Positions 1 to 10,111 of a DNA stretch of 64,000 bases are shown here, one piece after another. Where the stretch lies: positions 118,320,100-118,384,099 of the forward strand of contig CAMZMU010000041.1 in assembly GCA_947311845.1 (NCBI GenBank). The letters are read 5' to 3'. This DNA comes from Poa pratensis (lineage: Eukaryota > Streptophyta > Magnoliopsida > Poales > Poaceae). Position 1 is the stretch's first letter. Every line of letters starts with the position of its first letter. The position numbers and the translations under genes were made by a program. The notes under the pieces are model-generated. The model was not told where the DNA came from. It saw nothing but the letters and a program-made list of their open reading frames with translations, and did no database searches.

Positions 1-2
1 AT

Positions 3-2631
3 GCATGCATTAATGACTGCATCCTGTACCGCGGTGAGTACGAGAACATGGATAAATGCCCGGTATGCAATGCACTGCGGTACAAGATAAGACAAGATGA
101 CCCTGGTGATGTTGAGGGCGATGACGAGCCCCCCCGGAAGAGGGTTCCTGCTAAGGTGATGTGGTATGCTCCTATAATACCACGGTTGAAACGTCTGTTC
201 AGAAACAAAGAGCATGCCAGGTTGTTGCGATGGCACAAAGAAGAGCGTAAGAAAGACGGGAAGTTGAGACACCCCGCCGATGGGTCCCAGTGGAGAAAAA
301 TCGACAGAGAGTTCCCGACATTTTCAGATGACGCAAGGAACTTAAGATTTGGTCTAAGTACAGATGGCTTTAATCCTTTTGGGGAGCAGAGCTCCAGTCA
401 TAGCACTTGGCCCGTGACTCTATGTATCTACAACCTTCCTCCTTGGTTGTGCATGAAGCGGAAGTTCATTATGATGCCAGTGCTCATCCAAGGCCCGAAG
501 CAACCCGGCAACGACATTGATGTGTACCTAAGGCCATTAGTTGATGAACTTTTGCAGTTGTGGTCCGAACCAGGTGTACGTGTGTGGGATGAGCACAAAC
601 AACAGGAATTTGACCTACGAGCGTTGCTGTTCGTAACCATCAATGATTGGCCTGCTCTTAGTAACATTTCAGGACAGTCAAACAAGGGATACAATGCATG
701 CACGCACTGTTTAGATAAGACTGAAAGTATACATTTGGGAAACAAGAATGTGTACCTGGGGCATCGTCGATTTCTTCCGAACAGTCATGCCGTAAGAAAG
801 CCCGGCAAGCATTTCAACGGTGAGGCAGATCGCCGGAAGAAGCCTAACCTCCCTGATGGTGATGTTATATATGACATGGTCAAGGATTTAGAAGTAATCT
901 TTGGAAAGGGTCCTGGCAGTCTATCTGTTCCGAATGACGCTGACAACCACGTACCCATATGGAAGAAGTGCTCTATATTCTGGGAGCTACCCTATTGGAA
1001 AGTCCTAGAGGTCCGGTCTTCAATCGACGTGATGCACGTGACGAAGAATCTTTGCGTGAACCTGCTAGGCTTCCTGGGCGTGTATGGGAAGACAAAAGAT
1101 ACACCGGAAGCACGGGCAGACCAGCAACGTATGAAAGACCCATACAACAAGCAGACGGATAAAGGGCGTCAATACTTAAGCAGCTACGCTCTTACCAAAG
1201 CAGAGAAGGAAATCTTTTTTGAATGCCTGAGCAGTATCAAGGTCCCGGCTGGCTTCTCGTCAAATATAAAGGGAATAATAAATATGGCAGAGAAAAAATT
1301 CCAGAACCTGAAGTCTCATGATTGCCACGTGATTATGACGCAGTTGCTTCCGGTTGCATTGAGGGGGCTTCTACCGGAAAATGTTCGAGTACCCATTGTG
1401 AAGCTATGTGCATTCCTCAATGCAATATCTCAGAAGGTCATCGATCCAGTAACTCTACCAAGTTTACAGAAGGCTGTGGTCCAATGTCTTGTCAGCTTCG
1501 AGTTGGTGTTCCCCCCATCATTCTTCAATATTATGACGCATCTCCTGGTTCACCTAGTCGACGAGATTGCCATTCTCGGTCCTGTATTTCTACACAATAT
1601 GTTCCCCTTCGAGAGGTTCATGGGAGTCTTGAAGAAATATGTTCATAACCGTGCTAGGCCAGAAGGAAGCATCTCAAGGGGCTATGGAACAGAAGAGGTC
1701 ATTGAGTTCTGTGTTGACTTTATTCCTGACCTTAAGCCGATTGGTGTTCCTGAATCGCGGCATGAGGGGAGACTGAGTGGAAAAGGCACGCTAGGAAAGA
1801 AAGCACTGATATGTAGGGACGGGCATTCTTTAACTCAAGCACACTACACAGTTCTACAAAGTTCCACCTTCGTGGCTCCGTATATCGAGGAACACAAGAA
1901 TTATGTACGCTCCAAGAACCCGGGGAAGGATGACTCCTGGATTAAAGAAAAACACATGGAGACCTTCGGCAGTTGGTTGCGATTACAGCTCATGAATGAC
2001 ACCACTGTCGGAGATCAGCTCTACTTGTTGGCCGCGTCACCATCTTCGACTGTATTGAATTTCCAAGGGTACGAGATAAATGGGAATACATTTTACACGA
2101 TCGCCCAAGATAAAAAGAGCACCAACCAGAACAGTGGTGTCCGCTTTGATGCAACAAACGACGATGGGCAAAAGGACACATACTATGGTCGCATAGAGGA
2201 GATATGGGAACTTGACTATGGACCTACTTTTAAGGTCCCTTTGTTTCGGTGCAGTTGGGTCAACATGAATGGAGAAGGGATAAAGGTAGACCAGCTGTAC
2301 GGGATGACAACAGTGGATCTCAAGAATCTTGGTTGTTACAAGAACGAACCATTCGTCCTAGCCAATGATGTGGCTCAGGTTTTCTATGTGAAGGACATGT
2401 CCTCCAGACCGAAAAAAAGAAAAAAACAAGCAAACGAATACATCAGACGATGAGCCAAAGCGTCACGTAGTTCTTTCAGGGAAAAGAAACATCGTGGGAG
2501 TCGAGGACAAGACAGACATGTCAGCAGATTATGATAAGTTTGATGAAATTCCGCCCTTCACAGTGAGAACTGACCCAAGCATCCCGTTAAATAATGAAGA
2601 TGCTCCATGGTTACGGCTGAAGCGATCATAG
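3..2631 (+). CDS. TNP2-like CACTA transposase (5'-partial, one frameshift)
   Basis: This encodes the catalytic transposase of the CACTA element, which cuts and moves the element in the nucleus. The reading frame is open to the window edge, so the start is missing; the visible part begins in a Cys-rich stretch containing CPVC. The frame then holds the conserved Tnp2 block (LRFGLSTDGFNPFG, then HSTWPVTLCIYNLPPW and PGNDIDVYLRPLVDELLQLW), a DUF4218-like block (around SHDCHVIMTQLLPVALRGLLP) and a DUF4216-like block (YGRIEEIWELDYGP...FRCSW). The long frame stops at 2453. The usual TNP2 tail (KRHVVLSGKRNIVGVEDKTD, FDEIPPF, NEDAPWLR) continues in the next frame to a stop at 2629-2631. The break lies at or just after two A runs, 2412-2418 and 2420-2426, so a homopolymer indel is likely. 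Family identity is firm; activity is unknown. Confidence 0.92.
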
Positions 2632-2772
2632 GCCAGGGACATACGCGAAGAAGGGTTCATGGCTTTTATGTAAATCAATGTAATGTATTAGCACCGTAGG
2701 GCTGTATGACGGGAATCCGAATGCTTTGTATACTGCAAATCATCGCGTGGTCGTGAGCAGCAAATCGACCTT

Positions 2773-2871
2773 CGATCCACAGCGGCAAGACGTCTCTGAT
2801 GATCTACGACCGTCCCAAAAAGTGTTGGGAATGTCGCAGATCATCAGAGCGCCTTGCCGCTGCTTGGATCG
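2773..2871. repeat. Imperfect hairpin (about 38-bp arms) inside the CACTA
   Basis: The arm beginning CGATCCACAGCGGCAAGACG (2773 onward) is repeated in reverse complement near 2833-2871 with only a few mismatches; the core TCTGATGATCTACGAC pairs with GTCGCAGATCATCAGA. The loop is roughly 22 bases. A transcript would fold into a stem of small-RNA-precursor size. It lies downstream of the transposase gene, outside any recognised coding region. Confidence 0.75.
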
Positions 2872-2968
2872 GACCGAGGGGCATGGCTACCACTTCCACC
2901 ACCACCACCACTCCCACCTCCTCGGCAATTCATCATTGCGTCACCCTAATCCAGTGGCTGGATTCAAC

Positions 2969-3115
2969 CTACCTGAGGGCTTGTGTTTCCAACAGCGTCG
3001 TTGTGTTGTCATTGTTCACCGTCCTACAGGAGGTGGCTCCAATGGCTGGCCGGTGAACAAGGACGAACACAATAATGCCAGGGAACATGCCAGCAGGTAG
3101 GCTAAATCCAGCCAT
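2969..3115 (-). CDS. Possible small antisense ORF, 48 aa
   Basis: A minus-strand frame starts at ATG 3115-3113 (MAGFSLPAGMFPGIIVFV...) and stops at 2969. It has a hydrophobic N-terminal half. A good TATA box (TATAAATAG, 3180-3172 on the minus strand) lies about 57 bases upstream of the ATG, a normal plant distance for a short leader. No family is recognised. It lies in the inverted repeat between the two CACTA genes and may be a captured host promoter plus first exon, or a chance frame. Low confidence as a protein gene; the promoter-like layout is what supports listing it. Confidence 0.3.
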   Translation of the reverse strand: MAGFSLPAGMFPGIIVFVLVHRPAIGATSCRTVNNDNTTTLLETQALR

Positions 3116-3171
3116 TGGATTCGGTGGCGAAGGTAGACGCTCGTTGTGTGCCGTTCGCTGCAGGGACGCCG

Positions 3172-3180
3172 CTATTTATA
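3172..3180 (-). promoter_or_regulatory. TATA-box-like element for minus-strand transcription
   Basis: The minus strand reads CTATAAATAGCGG here, a strong match to the plant TATA consensus, 57 bases upstream of a minus-strand ATG. Function is inferred from position only. Confidence 0.4.
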
Positions 3181-3237
3181 GGCGATTAGAAAGTGTACCT
3201 GTGGATGAGGTGGGAGTGGTGGTGGTGGTGGGAGTGC

Positions 3238-4025
3238 TGATCCAACAGCTCACAAGCCCTCAAAAGAAACACACCCCTGATCCAACGGCTCACAAGCGCT
3301 CGAAAGAAACACACGATCCGTGTGATTCTTTAGTCCCGGTTGGTGTTACCAACCGGGACTAGTTCTAAAAATCCAACAGCTCACAAGCGCTCAAAAGAAA
3401 CACACCCCTGATCCAACGGCTCACAAGCGCTCGAAAGAAACACACGATCCGTGTGCTTCTTCCTTATTGGTGGGAATCCCTTTAGTCCCGGTTGGTAAAA
3501 TTGCGCGGGAACAAATAAGCCCCTTTAGTCCGGTTGGTGGCTCGAACGGGGACTAAAGGTCTCACTATATATATGTAGTCATGGCCTCCATTGGCATAGC
3601 ACATCTAAACTCATATCTGCAACCTCATCACTCTCCCATGGCTTCCACCGTACCCACTCTAACCTACTCGGAGGCGGAGGCGCTTTCCGCCTCGAACTAC
3701 CCCTGCCCGCCCGGCTACGACGTCCCCGCCGGCTGGAGGCTGAGCACCGGAGGCGTGCCGGTCCCTCCTATCCCTCAAGGTTTGGCACGTCGGGCGGCCA
3801 TCACGAACCACTACTACCTCGAGCTCACTCCGGAGCAGCTAAGACGACGATCGTGTAAAATGTATCCAAGATTGATGGGTGACTACTTTTCGCATTGATA
3901 TTAAACAAACCATGCAAATTACATTGACAACATAAACCAACTGCTCACAAGCGCTCGAAGAAACACACGATCCGTGTGCTTCTTCCTTATTGGTAGGATT
4001 CCCTTTAGTCCCGGTTGGTGGCTCA
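3238..4025. repeat. Direct repeats of a CCAACRGCTCACAAGCSCTC unit with hairpin motifs
   Basis: A unit containing AACAGCTCACAAGC, AAAAGAAACACACCCCTGAT and GAAACACACGATCCGTGTG occurs around 3240-3325, again around 3370-3455, and in shortened form around 3940-4050. Copies are separated by TTTAGTCCCGGTTGGT...ACCAACCGGGACTA hairpins (3332-3361 is nearly perfect). These GGTCCCGGTT-type motifs also occur at the element's right terminus, so this block resembles subterminal sequence placed internally. Confidence 0.75.
3581..3898 (+). CDS. Uncharacterised CACTA-internal ORF, 105 aa
   Basis: ATG at 3581 follows a TATA-like stretch (CACTATATATATG, about 3563-3575) by only a few bases; a second in-frame Met lies at residue 20. 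The protein is rich in Pro, Ser and Tyr (YPCPPGYDVPAGWRLS, GGVPVPPIP, ARRAAITNHYYLELTPEQLRR) and ends soon after a change in character near residue 88, so it looks truncated at the C-terminus. No domain is recognised. Its GC-rich codon use contrasts with the AT-rich DNA that follows. It may be a captured host fragment or a recurring CACTA-associated frame. Confidence 0.45.
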   Translation: MASIGIAHLNSYLQPHHSPMASTVPTLTYSEAEALSASNYPCPPGYDVPAGWRLSTGGVPVPPIPQGLARRAAITNHYYLELTPEQLRRRSCKMYPRLMGDYFSH

Positions 4026-4049
4026 CAGAGTGATCCAACAACTCACAAG

Positions 4050-4560
4050 CCCTCAAAAGAAACTGTTCTGCATTAATAATTATTATTACATATTATAAAT
4101 ATAGGTTCACTGAAATTGTTCTGCATTTACTTCTGCTTGCCATGGGATTTTACAACACCAAAAATAGAATTAACTGAATTAATAATTATTATACTTAATC
4201 ATAAATCTTACTTAATCATTTTTGATCGATTTATACATATTATTAGTCGAGTTTGGATTTTGGATTATTTATACAAATTCAAACACTTTTCATGTTGAAA
4301 GTTTTGTCAATTCAAAATATGCAATAAAGTTAATGCATTTTTAATTGAAAATGGAAAAATGGTTAATAGTTTGTATAGTTAGAATAATTATTTTAGAAAA
4401 CAGAAAATGGTTTTGGATTATTTATTCAAATTTAAAAACTTTTCATGTTGAAAGTCTTTTCAGATTCAAAACCATTTGAAATTCATATCCAAACACCTAT
4501 ATAAGAAAAAAAGGCGGGAACAAAATTTCAGAACTGAAAAGTTCGAAATAATTTTGAAAA
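4050..4560. other. AT-rich non-coding stretch inside the CACTA
   Basis: This is strongly AT-rich, with short duplicated phrases (TTTTGGATTATTTAT-CAAATT about 4256 and 4411; CTTTTCATGTTGAAAGT at 4287 and 4440). No gene is seen. Confidence 0.6.
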
Positions 4561-4561
4561 A

Positions 4562-4690
4562 GGACTCTTTGGTCCCGGTTTGTAGCAAGAACCGGGACCA
4601 ATGAGTCCATAGACGCGCGCCGCGATCTGGCATTAATTACCCACTCTTTGGTTTGGTCCCGGTTCTTGCCAGCAACCGGGACCAAAGACC
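4562..4690. repeat. Internal CACTA-type hairpin motifs (GGTCCCGGTT...AACCGGGACC)
   Basis: Two fold-back units, about 4572-4600 and 4657-4684, each consist of GGTCCCGGTT, a short spacer and AACCGGGACC. They match the motif found at the right terminus (9911-9940). They lie just upstream of the probable leader exon of the second CACTA gene, so they could bind the element's own DNA-binding protein at its promoter. Confidence 0.7.
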
Positions 4691-4915
4691 CCCTGCTACT
4701 TAACTGCTTGCCTTCTCCTTCCCCGATTCATTCGCAGAAACGCCTAAGGACCTGCAGCGACGCCGGAGGACCCTGCAGCGACGCCAGAGCAAATTTTACG
4801 CCGTCAGGCTGCCCCGCCGCCGACCCACGCCGCGCCCCACGCCGCCGACCCACGCCGCCACCGTCGACGTCCGCGGCGCCCTCGACGCCCGCGCCGCGTC
4901 GCCCGCAAGCCGGCC

Positions 4916-4985
4916 GCCCGTGCCGCACGTCGCCGGCCTCCACGCGTGCCCGTGCCGCACGTCGCCGGCCTCCACGCGTGCCCGT
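4916..4985. repeat. 32-bp tandem duplication in a GC-rich leader
   Basis: The unit GCCCGTGCCGCACGTCGCCG GCCTCCACGCGT occurs twice head to tail. The surrounding 4780-5030 segment is very GC-rich and ends at a possible donor (TAG|GTGAGC near 5025). The next good acceptor is TTGCAG at about 5898, just before the ATG at 5904. This suggests a 5' untranslated exon and leader intron for the downstream gene. That intron carries a 50-bp direct repeat (5705 and 5821). Confidence 0.55.
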
Positions 4986-5903
4986 GCACTCGCCTCCGCC
5001 GTCCACCGCACCTCCAGTCCCCTAGGTGAGCCATTGCCGCTGGCCACCGACTCTGGCTCGGCGGCGCCGCCGGAAACAGCCGCCGGAGCACCCTGTGTTC
5101 TAGAGTTAGCCGCTGACGGGTGGGTCCCACCCGTCAGCGTTTTAACCATTTTCGTTCGTGGAAAAAAAATTAAACTGGGCCAGGCCCAGTGGGCTGGGAA
5201 CTTCTCAGCCCATTTATTTTTTTCCCTCCTCTTCCGAATTTATGAATTAGCAGAAATTTTGAAACCTGTAGGCATGTTTGAAAATGAATAACTCGAGATT
5301 TATAAGTCCAAATAATTCAAACCAAAATTCTCTGGATAGCTTATGAAAATGTGTGTGCAACTAAATTAGTTTCACCCTGTTTAGATTAATATTAATTGCT
5401 GGGTATTTAGAATAGTACAGAACGTTAATTATGTAAAGGTGTTTGTTTCTGATAGTCTAGTAATCCAAAAATTATGAATCCAATTGTGTTAACTTTGTAT
5501 TGCAGTAGCCTAGCACCCCTAATTTTTGTAGAATTAATTAAGCAACAACATTAATTAGGTATTCAAATAAAGATTGTAGCCACTTCTGTACTATAACAAT
5601 TTTAATTGTCATTTGGTTAATCTAATTTAGTTGAATCCAATTGGGTTAGTTCACAAATAATCAACACTGTGTAACCCTAAAAGGATTTAATTTTTAGAGT
5701 AAAAGAACTTAGTCAGTAGCTAAAACTTGGTTATTAAGCTTCTGGACTAAAACAAATGTGTAGAGAATTTGGTAGATCATTTTGAGTCAAATCCAATTGT
5801 GTTGCCTTCTAGATACTTCGGAACTTAGTCAGTAGCTAAAACTTGGTTATTAAGCTTCTGGACTAAAACAAGTTTTGTGCATTGTTCTTAATTTGCAGAA
5901 ACT

Positions 5904-8900
5904 ATGGAACGAGACGAAGATCAGGAAAATATCCTCCAGGATATAATCCGCGGGCCGGAAGATATTGTCGATGTCACCACGGAGTTTTTGAACAACTCCG
6001 GTGAGGGAGATGAGTCTCTCAACCGAAGAGACGGCTCCGGTGAGGTAGAACCCGACGGCCGGGGTGAGGGAGAAGTCAGCGAGGGAGAAGCCGACGAGGG
6101 AGAAGCCGAAGGCTCCGGTGGAACATTAAATGTTGCAAACTCCGGCGAGGTGCATATACATATATTAATGAAGCCGAAGATTGTATTAATTAAGCCTCTG
6201 ATGTCTATATACATATATTAACGCTCTTTCTTCTTTTAGCCCTCCGGATCGAGCAAATCTTCTGTAAGGACAAAACGAGGCCCAGCCAAAAAGTTGGGCG
6301 ACCAAGAAAGGTACACGATCGAAAGAGTCGCTGAAGACGGCACACCGACTGCTCCCCCTGGTGTTAAAAATAAAATGGTAAAGCAATGCGGAGTTCTTGT
6401 TAGGGACTTCATCCCGATCACCGTTCGAGAATGGCATCGGCCAAAGGAGAAAGGACAGCTATATGTCAGCGATGAGGGCAAAGAAAGACTTTGGAGAAAG
6501 CTCATGGTTAATTTCACCCTGCCGGCGCCAGAGGTGGATTCAGATGAGGAGGATCCAGATGAGGCAGAAAAGATTGCCCGGAAAATCATGGAGCAAAAAG
6601 TCAAGGACTGGGCACTTAAGAAGATGGCCGAGCTATTCAAGAACTGGAAGAAAAGATTGAACAAACTGTTTGTCAAGAAAAATAAGACTCCAGACTTCGA
6701 TAAAGGGTATGAGAAGATAAAGGACTACTGGGAAGAATTTGTGGCGTACAAGAAATCAGAGGAAGCTCTGGAAAAGTCTGCAAAAAATGCGGCAAATGCT
6801 GCTCTAAAGATGTACCACCATACTATGGGGCCTGGTGGCTACGCTGGTAGCATGCCTAAGTGGGAGAAACTTGAGGCGGACCTGCTGGCTAATGGGATCA
6901 CTCCAGAGCCACTCAAGTGGATCGAACGGGCAAGAAATTGGTTTTACGGGCATGGGGGCACGTTGGACGCAGAAGGGAAGTGCATATATAACAGAAGACA
7001 CAAAGATAATCCCCTACTACCCATCCAAGAAATTAGAAATGCAGTAAAGGATGTTGAAGAGGGACGGTTCATTCCCGATAGAGAGGATGACGAGCTCACA
7101 CGCGCCCTTGGGAATAAGGAACACGACGGACGGTTACGAGGCGTACCTGGCTCCAAGCCCAAGACAATTGCGATTCCCGAGCACAGGAAGAAATTTCCTG
7201 ATAGAAGCCATCAGAGGAGAAAGGAAAGGGAGGCAATGGAAGCACGCGCTGCTGCAGACCGGCTGCGTAATATAGAAGAAGAATTAAAGCTGCAGAAGGA
7301 ACAAATTGCCGTGCTTAGCCAGCAAGGTACTAGCGGCCAATCTCAACGGCACATGGTAGAAGCTGCATGCGATGGTACCGGTGGCCCATCGAATCGGAAA
7401 AGCAGCGTGGCTTCCACGGAGCTCCAGGATGGTAATGATGATGCAGTGGCTCCACTTCGTCGCTACCCAGTGGATGATATCACGGAGAGCACACCTTGTG
7501 AGATGCATGTGAAAGTTTTTAACTTAACCGTGAAGGTGGCGGTCGGCTATGTCGTACCAATTGGACCTAATCCAACTTACCATTTCTCTCCGGTTCCAAA
7601 TGGCTACGCTGTTGTCGCGGTGGATGAAGTGATGAAAGATTATGAGGAGCTGAAGCTGCAACACCCTGCAGGTGAAGATGGGGAGGTGCTTGAACTTGGA
7701 GAAGCCAAGAAAGCGACCATTCTATGGCCAAAGGAATTCATCGTGCTTCCGAACTGGCAGCCAAGGCCATCGACTCCTCACCAGTCTCCAGCGCAACAGT
7801 CCTCTTCACCGCCTCAGCATTCTCCAGCGCAACAGTCCTCTTCACCGCCTCACCAGTCTCCAGCGCAGCCGTCTCCGCCGCCGCGTCAGCCGTTTCCGCC
7901 CACCGCTCGTACTATGAGGGGTAAGCGATCACCGAAACGTAAAAGGTCGCCCCTCCCAACAGTACCTCATAAGAATCTTCCCATTAGACCTTATGACAGG
8001 ACTGTAGCGGAAAACGCCGCGGAGGTGGCTGCCTACAATAAGGCTTTTTTTGCACCAAAAAAGCCCGAGCAGAAGCCGGTATACGATGAAAAATCCAAAA
8101 AGTGGAGAAAGTCCTTCCTTGAGCAGCCATCCCAGATATCGATGAATCTGCCATCTGACTATGGTCGTGAACTTACTAAGCTAGCACGTGCCCAGTCTGA
8201 GCAGAACAAGGGAAGAAGTGCAAAAAGCGGGAAACAAATTGCCCAGCTCGGACAGCAGAAAAATCAATCGGTCCCCCCGCTCATAGTGTGTTCCGATGTC
8301 GACAAGGACTTCAGAGTCGCTATGGATAAGGACCTGGAATTATTGGACCCCAGAGCCATAGCTGCTGCTAAAGAACTTGGTGTCACTGTATCTCAGGCCA
8401 AGGAACAGGCTACCGCCTTGGGTATGAGCCTTGGTCAACTTTTAGGCTATGAATATGCGCCAATGTTAGAGATGGCACGGAAATATGTCCAAGGGGAGCC
8501 TATGGTCAGTAATGAGGAGCTGACGGGTCTATCAACACATATGCGAAATCTGCATACCTGGTACCTGGTGCACACATCAAAGAAGGACGCGAAAGAGTGG
8601 TTTCCGCTGGACGTTAGAGTGGAGCATTTCTTCAAACGTTACATTATACAGGTTCAACTGACTGAACTGTTCCAGTTATTCCAAAAGCGCGCCCTCGACA
8701 AATCTATCCTCTCTTGCTATTGTCTGTAAGTGATTTATTTTCGTAATTAAGTCTCTAGCTCAGCTCGTTCATTGCCTGTATTATATTATCCTGACTATAT
8801 ATATATCCTTTTGTACGCTATTATGCAGAATGAAGATGCTGGAATGCAAAAGATCTAAAGTTTTTGAGGTTGGGTTCGTTGACCCATATATCGTGAATTC

Positions 8901-9609
8901 ACATACGTTAGTCAATCACCCCAAAGACGTGGAGCATGACCTGACCACCTTTTTAACCATGCAACATTTCTGTACGGAAATACTATTTCCTTACAACTTC
9001 AGGTGAGTGTTTCTGTCTTGTACATATTTTTATTTGGCTTTCTCGATGTTAAGTGTAATTGATGAGCTATGCATGTCTGCTTTATGTAAACGTCCGCAGG
9101 TTCCACTGGATTCTGCTAAGCATTCAACCTGACAAGTCCACAGTTGAAGTCCACGACTCATTAAGTTGGGACCAAGCGTTGTGGTCCGACATGAAAGAAA
9201 TGCTCAACAAGTAATTTCAATCATTATCGCATTATATCGCCCTCTTTCGTTCGTTCCCTGATGTCAAGTAATTAATAACTCCTTTGTTCATTTTCTTTGC
9301 CAAAGCAGGTGTTGGACAATTTTCAAACAGAAGGTAGAAGGTCCATTCAAAGATGAGCTAACTTATAAAACGGTGGAAAGTCCGCAGCAGCCACCGGGGA
9401 GTAATTTATGTGGATTCTACGTTTGCGAGTTCATTCGCGAGTTGACCACTGAGCGGAGAACAACTGCTTTCAGCAAAATGCGGGAGAAGATCGACCCAGA
9501 ACTGCGCGTAGGAGCAATTCAAGAGGAATTGGCGGGATTTCTGCTTAGGGAGGTCATCGATGAAAGGGGAGAACATTATGCTTCGGACGATGAACTACAT
9601 ATGCCTTGA
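5904..9609 (+). CDS. CACTA second gene: TNPA-like region plus C-terminal Ulp1 protease domain
   Basis: Five exons fit canonical splice sites and keep one frame: 5904-6149, 6240-8725, 8829-9002, 9100-9210 and 9309-9609, giving 1105 aa. The N-terminus is acidic and Glu/Gly-rich. Next comes the region found in grass CACTA second genes (KRGPAKKLG, KQCGVLVRDFIPITVREW, LMVNFTLP). Then follow a charged coiled-coil-prone stretch (EARAAADRLRNIEEELKLQKEQ), a Pro/Gln/Ser repeat (HQSPAQQSSSPP) and a basic KRSPKRKRSP patch that could act in nuclear import. The C-terminus carries a Ulp1/C48-type protease core: His in FHWILL, Asp in VHDSL, and QQPPGSNLCGFYVCEF with the catalytic Cys. Known Ulp1 enzymes cut SUMO; the target here is unknown. 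No disruption was found. Confidence 0.88.
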
Positions 9610-9762
9610 TGGCTTGATCTATCTCCATGTAATTAAATAGTTGTATTCTCGCAAGAGATCGAATATTAATTATATATGCATCAACATGTACTGTGTATAT
9701 AGTAGAGCGTATAATATGCGTACGGAAACGATGGAGAGCACGTCGGCGATGCGAAGAAGGGG

Positions 9763-9873
9763 GAGACGACGGAGGCACCGGCGAGAGGGAGAGGGGGCAC
9801 CGGCGAGAGGGAGAGGAGGCACCGGCGAGAAGGAGAGGGGGCACCGGCGAGAGGGGGCACCGGCGAGAGGGAG
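9763..9873. repeat. Minisatellite, GGCACCGGCGAGAGGGAGAG unit
   Basis: About five copies of a 17-27-bp purine-rich unit (GGCACCGGCGAGAGGGAGAGG) lie head to tail, some shortened. They lie between the protease gene and the right terminal repeats of the CACTA. Confidence 0.8.
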
Positions 9874-9906
9874 ACCCTAAACCCTAAATACCAAAAAAAA
9901 AGCACT

Positions 9907-10111
9907 CATTGGTCCCGGTTCGTAACAAGAACCGGGACCAATGAGTCTCCCCCACGCCCAGCCAGAACTGGCCACGTGGCCACCCATTGGTCCCGGTTCG
10001 TGGCCCAACCGGGACTAGCATTAGTCCCGATTGGCCAGTCCCGGTTGGGCAACCGGGACTGATGGCCCAACCGAACCGGGACCATAGGCCCATTTTCTAC
10101 CAGTGGTAGTG
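9907..10111 (+). repeat. CACTA right terminus and subterminal repeats
   Basis: Several copies of GGTCCCGGTT and its complement AACCGGGAC occur in both orientations from 9911 to 10082. The terminal sequence CCCATTTTCTACCAGTGGTAGTG ends at 10111; read from the outside it begins CACTACCACTGGTAGAAAAT. Confidence 0.85.

Larger units (their letters stand above)
2895..3240. repeat. Large asymmetric inverted repeat centred near 3036
   Basis: Left-arm blocks recur in reverse complement on the right. The CCACCACCACCACCACTCCC/ACCTC block near 2898-2923 pairs with GAGGTGGGAGTGGTGGTGG near 3208-3226. CCAGTGGCTGGATTCAACCTACC (about 2951) pairs with GGTAGGCTAAATCCAGCCATTGG (about 3096). TTGTTCACCG (3012) pairs with CGGTGAACAA (3051). 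The right arm is longer because it also contains a TATA-like segment and the start of a minus-strand reading frame. It may have arisen by inverted duplication of a promoter-containing fragment. Confidence 0.7.
1..10111 (+). mobile_element. CACTA (En/Spm-type) transposon, right-hand part
   Basis: The stretch holds the two genes expected of an autonomous plant CACTA element (TNP2-type transposase, then a TNPA-like/Ulp1 protease gene) in the same orientation. It ends at 10111 in CAGTGGTAGTG, whose reverse complement starts CACTACCACTG, a CACTA-type terminal inverted repeat. Just inside the end are repeated GGTCCCGGTT/AACCGGGACC motifs, as expected for subterminal transposase-binding repeats. The left terminus lies before base 1, so total length and the 3-bp target duplication cannot be checked. 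The sequence resumes as a LINE directly after 10111, so the CACTA inserted into that LINE and is the younger element. Confidence 0.9.

Noticed and set aside
4728..5149. Overlapping frames of about 90-125 codons in all phases
   Set aside because: Driven by GC-rich tandem sequence in the probable leader of the CACTA gene; Arg/Gly- or Pro/Ala-rich with no domain.
6236..6676. Minus-strand 146-codon frame inside the TNPA-like gene
   Set aside because: Antisense to a long, spliced, family-supported coding exon.
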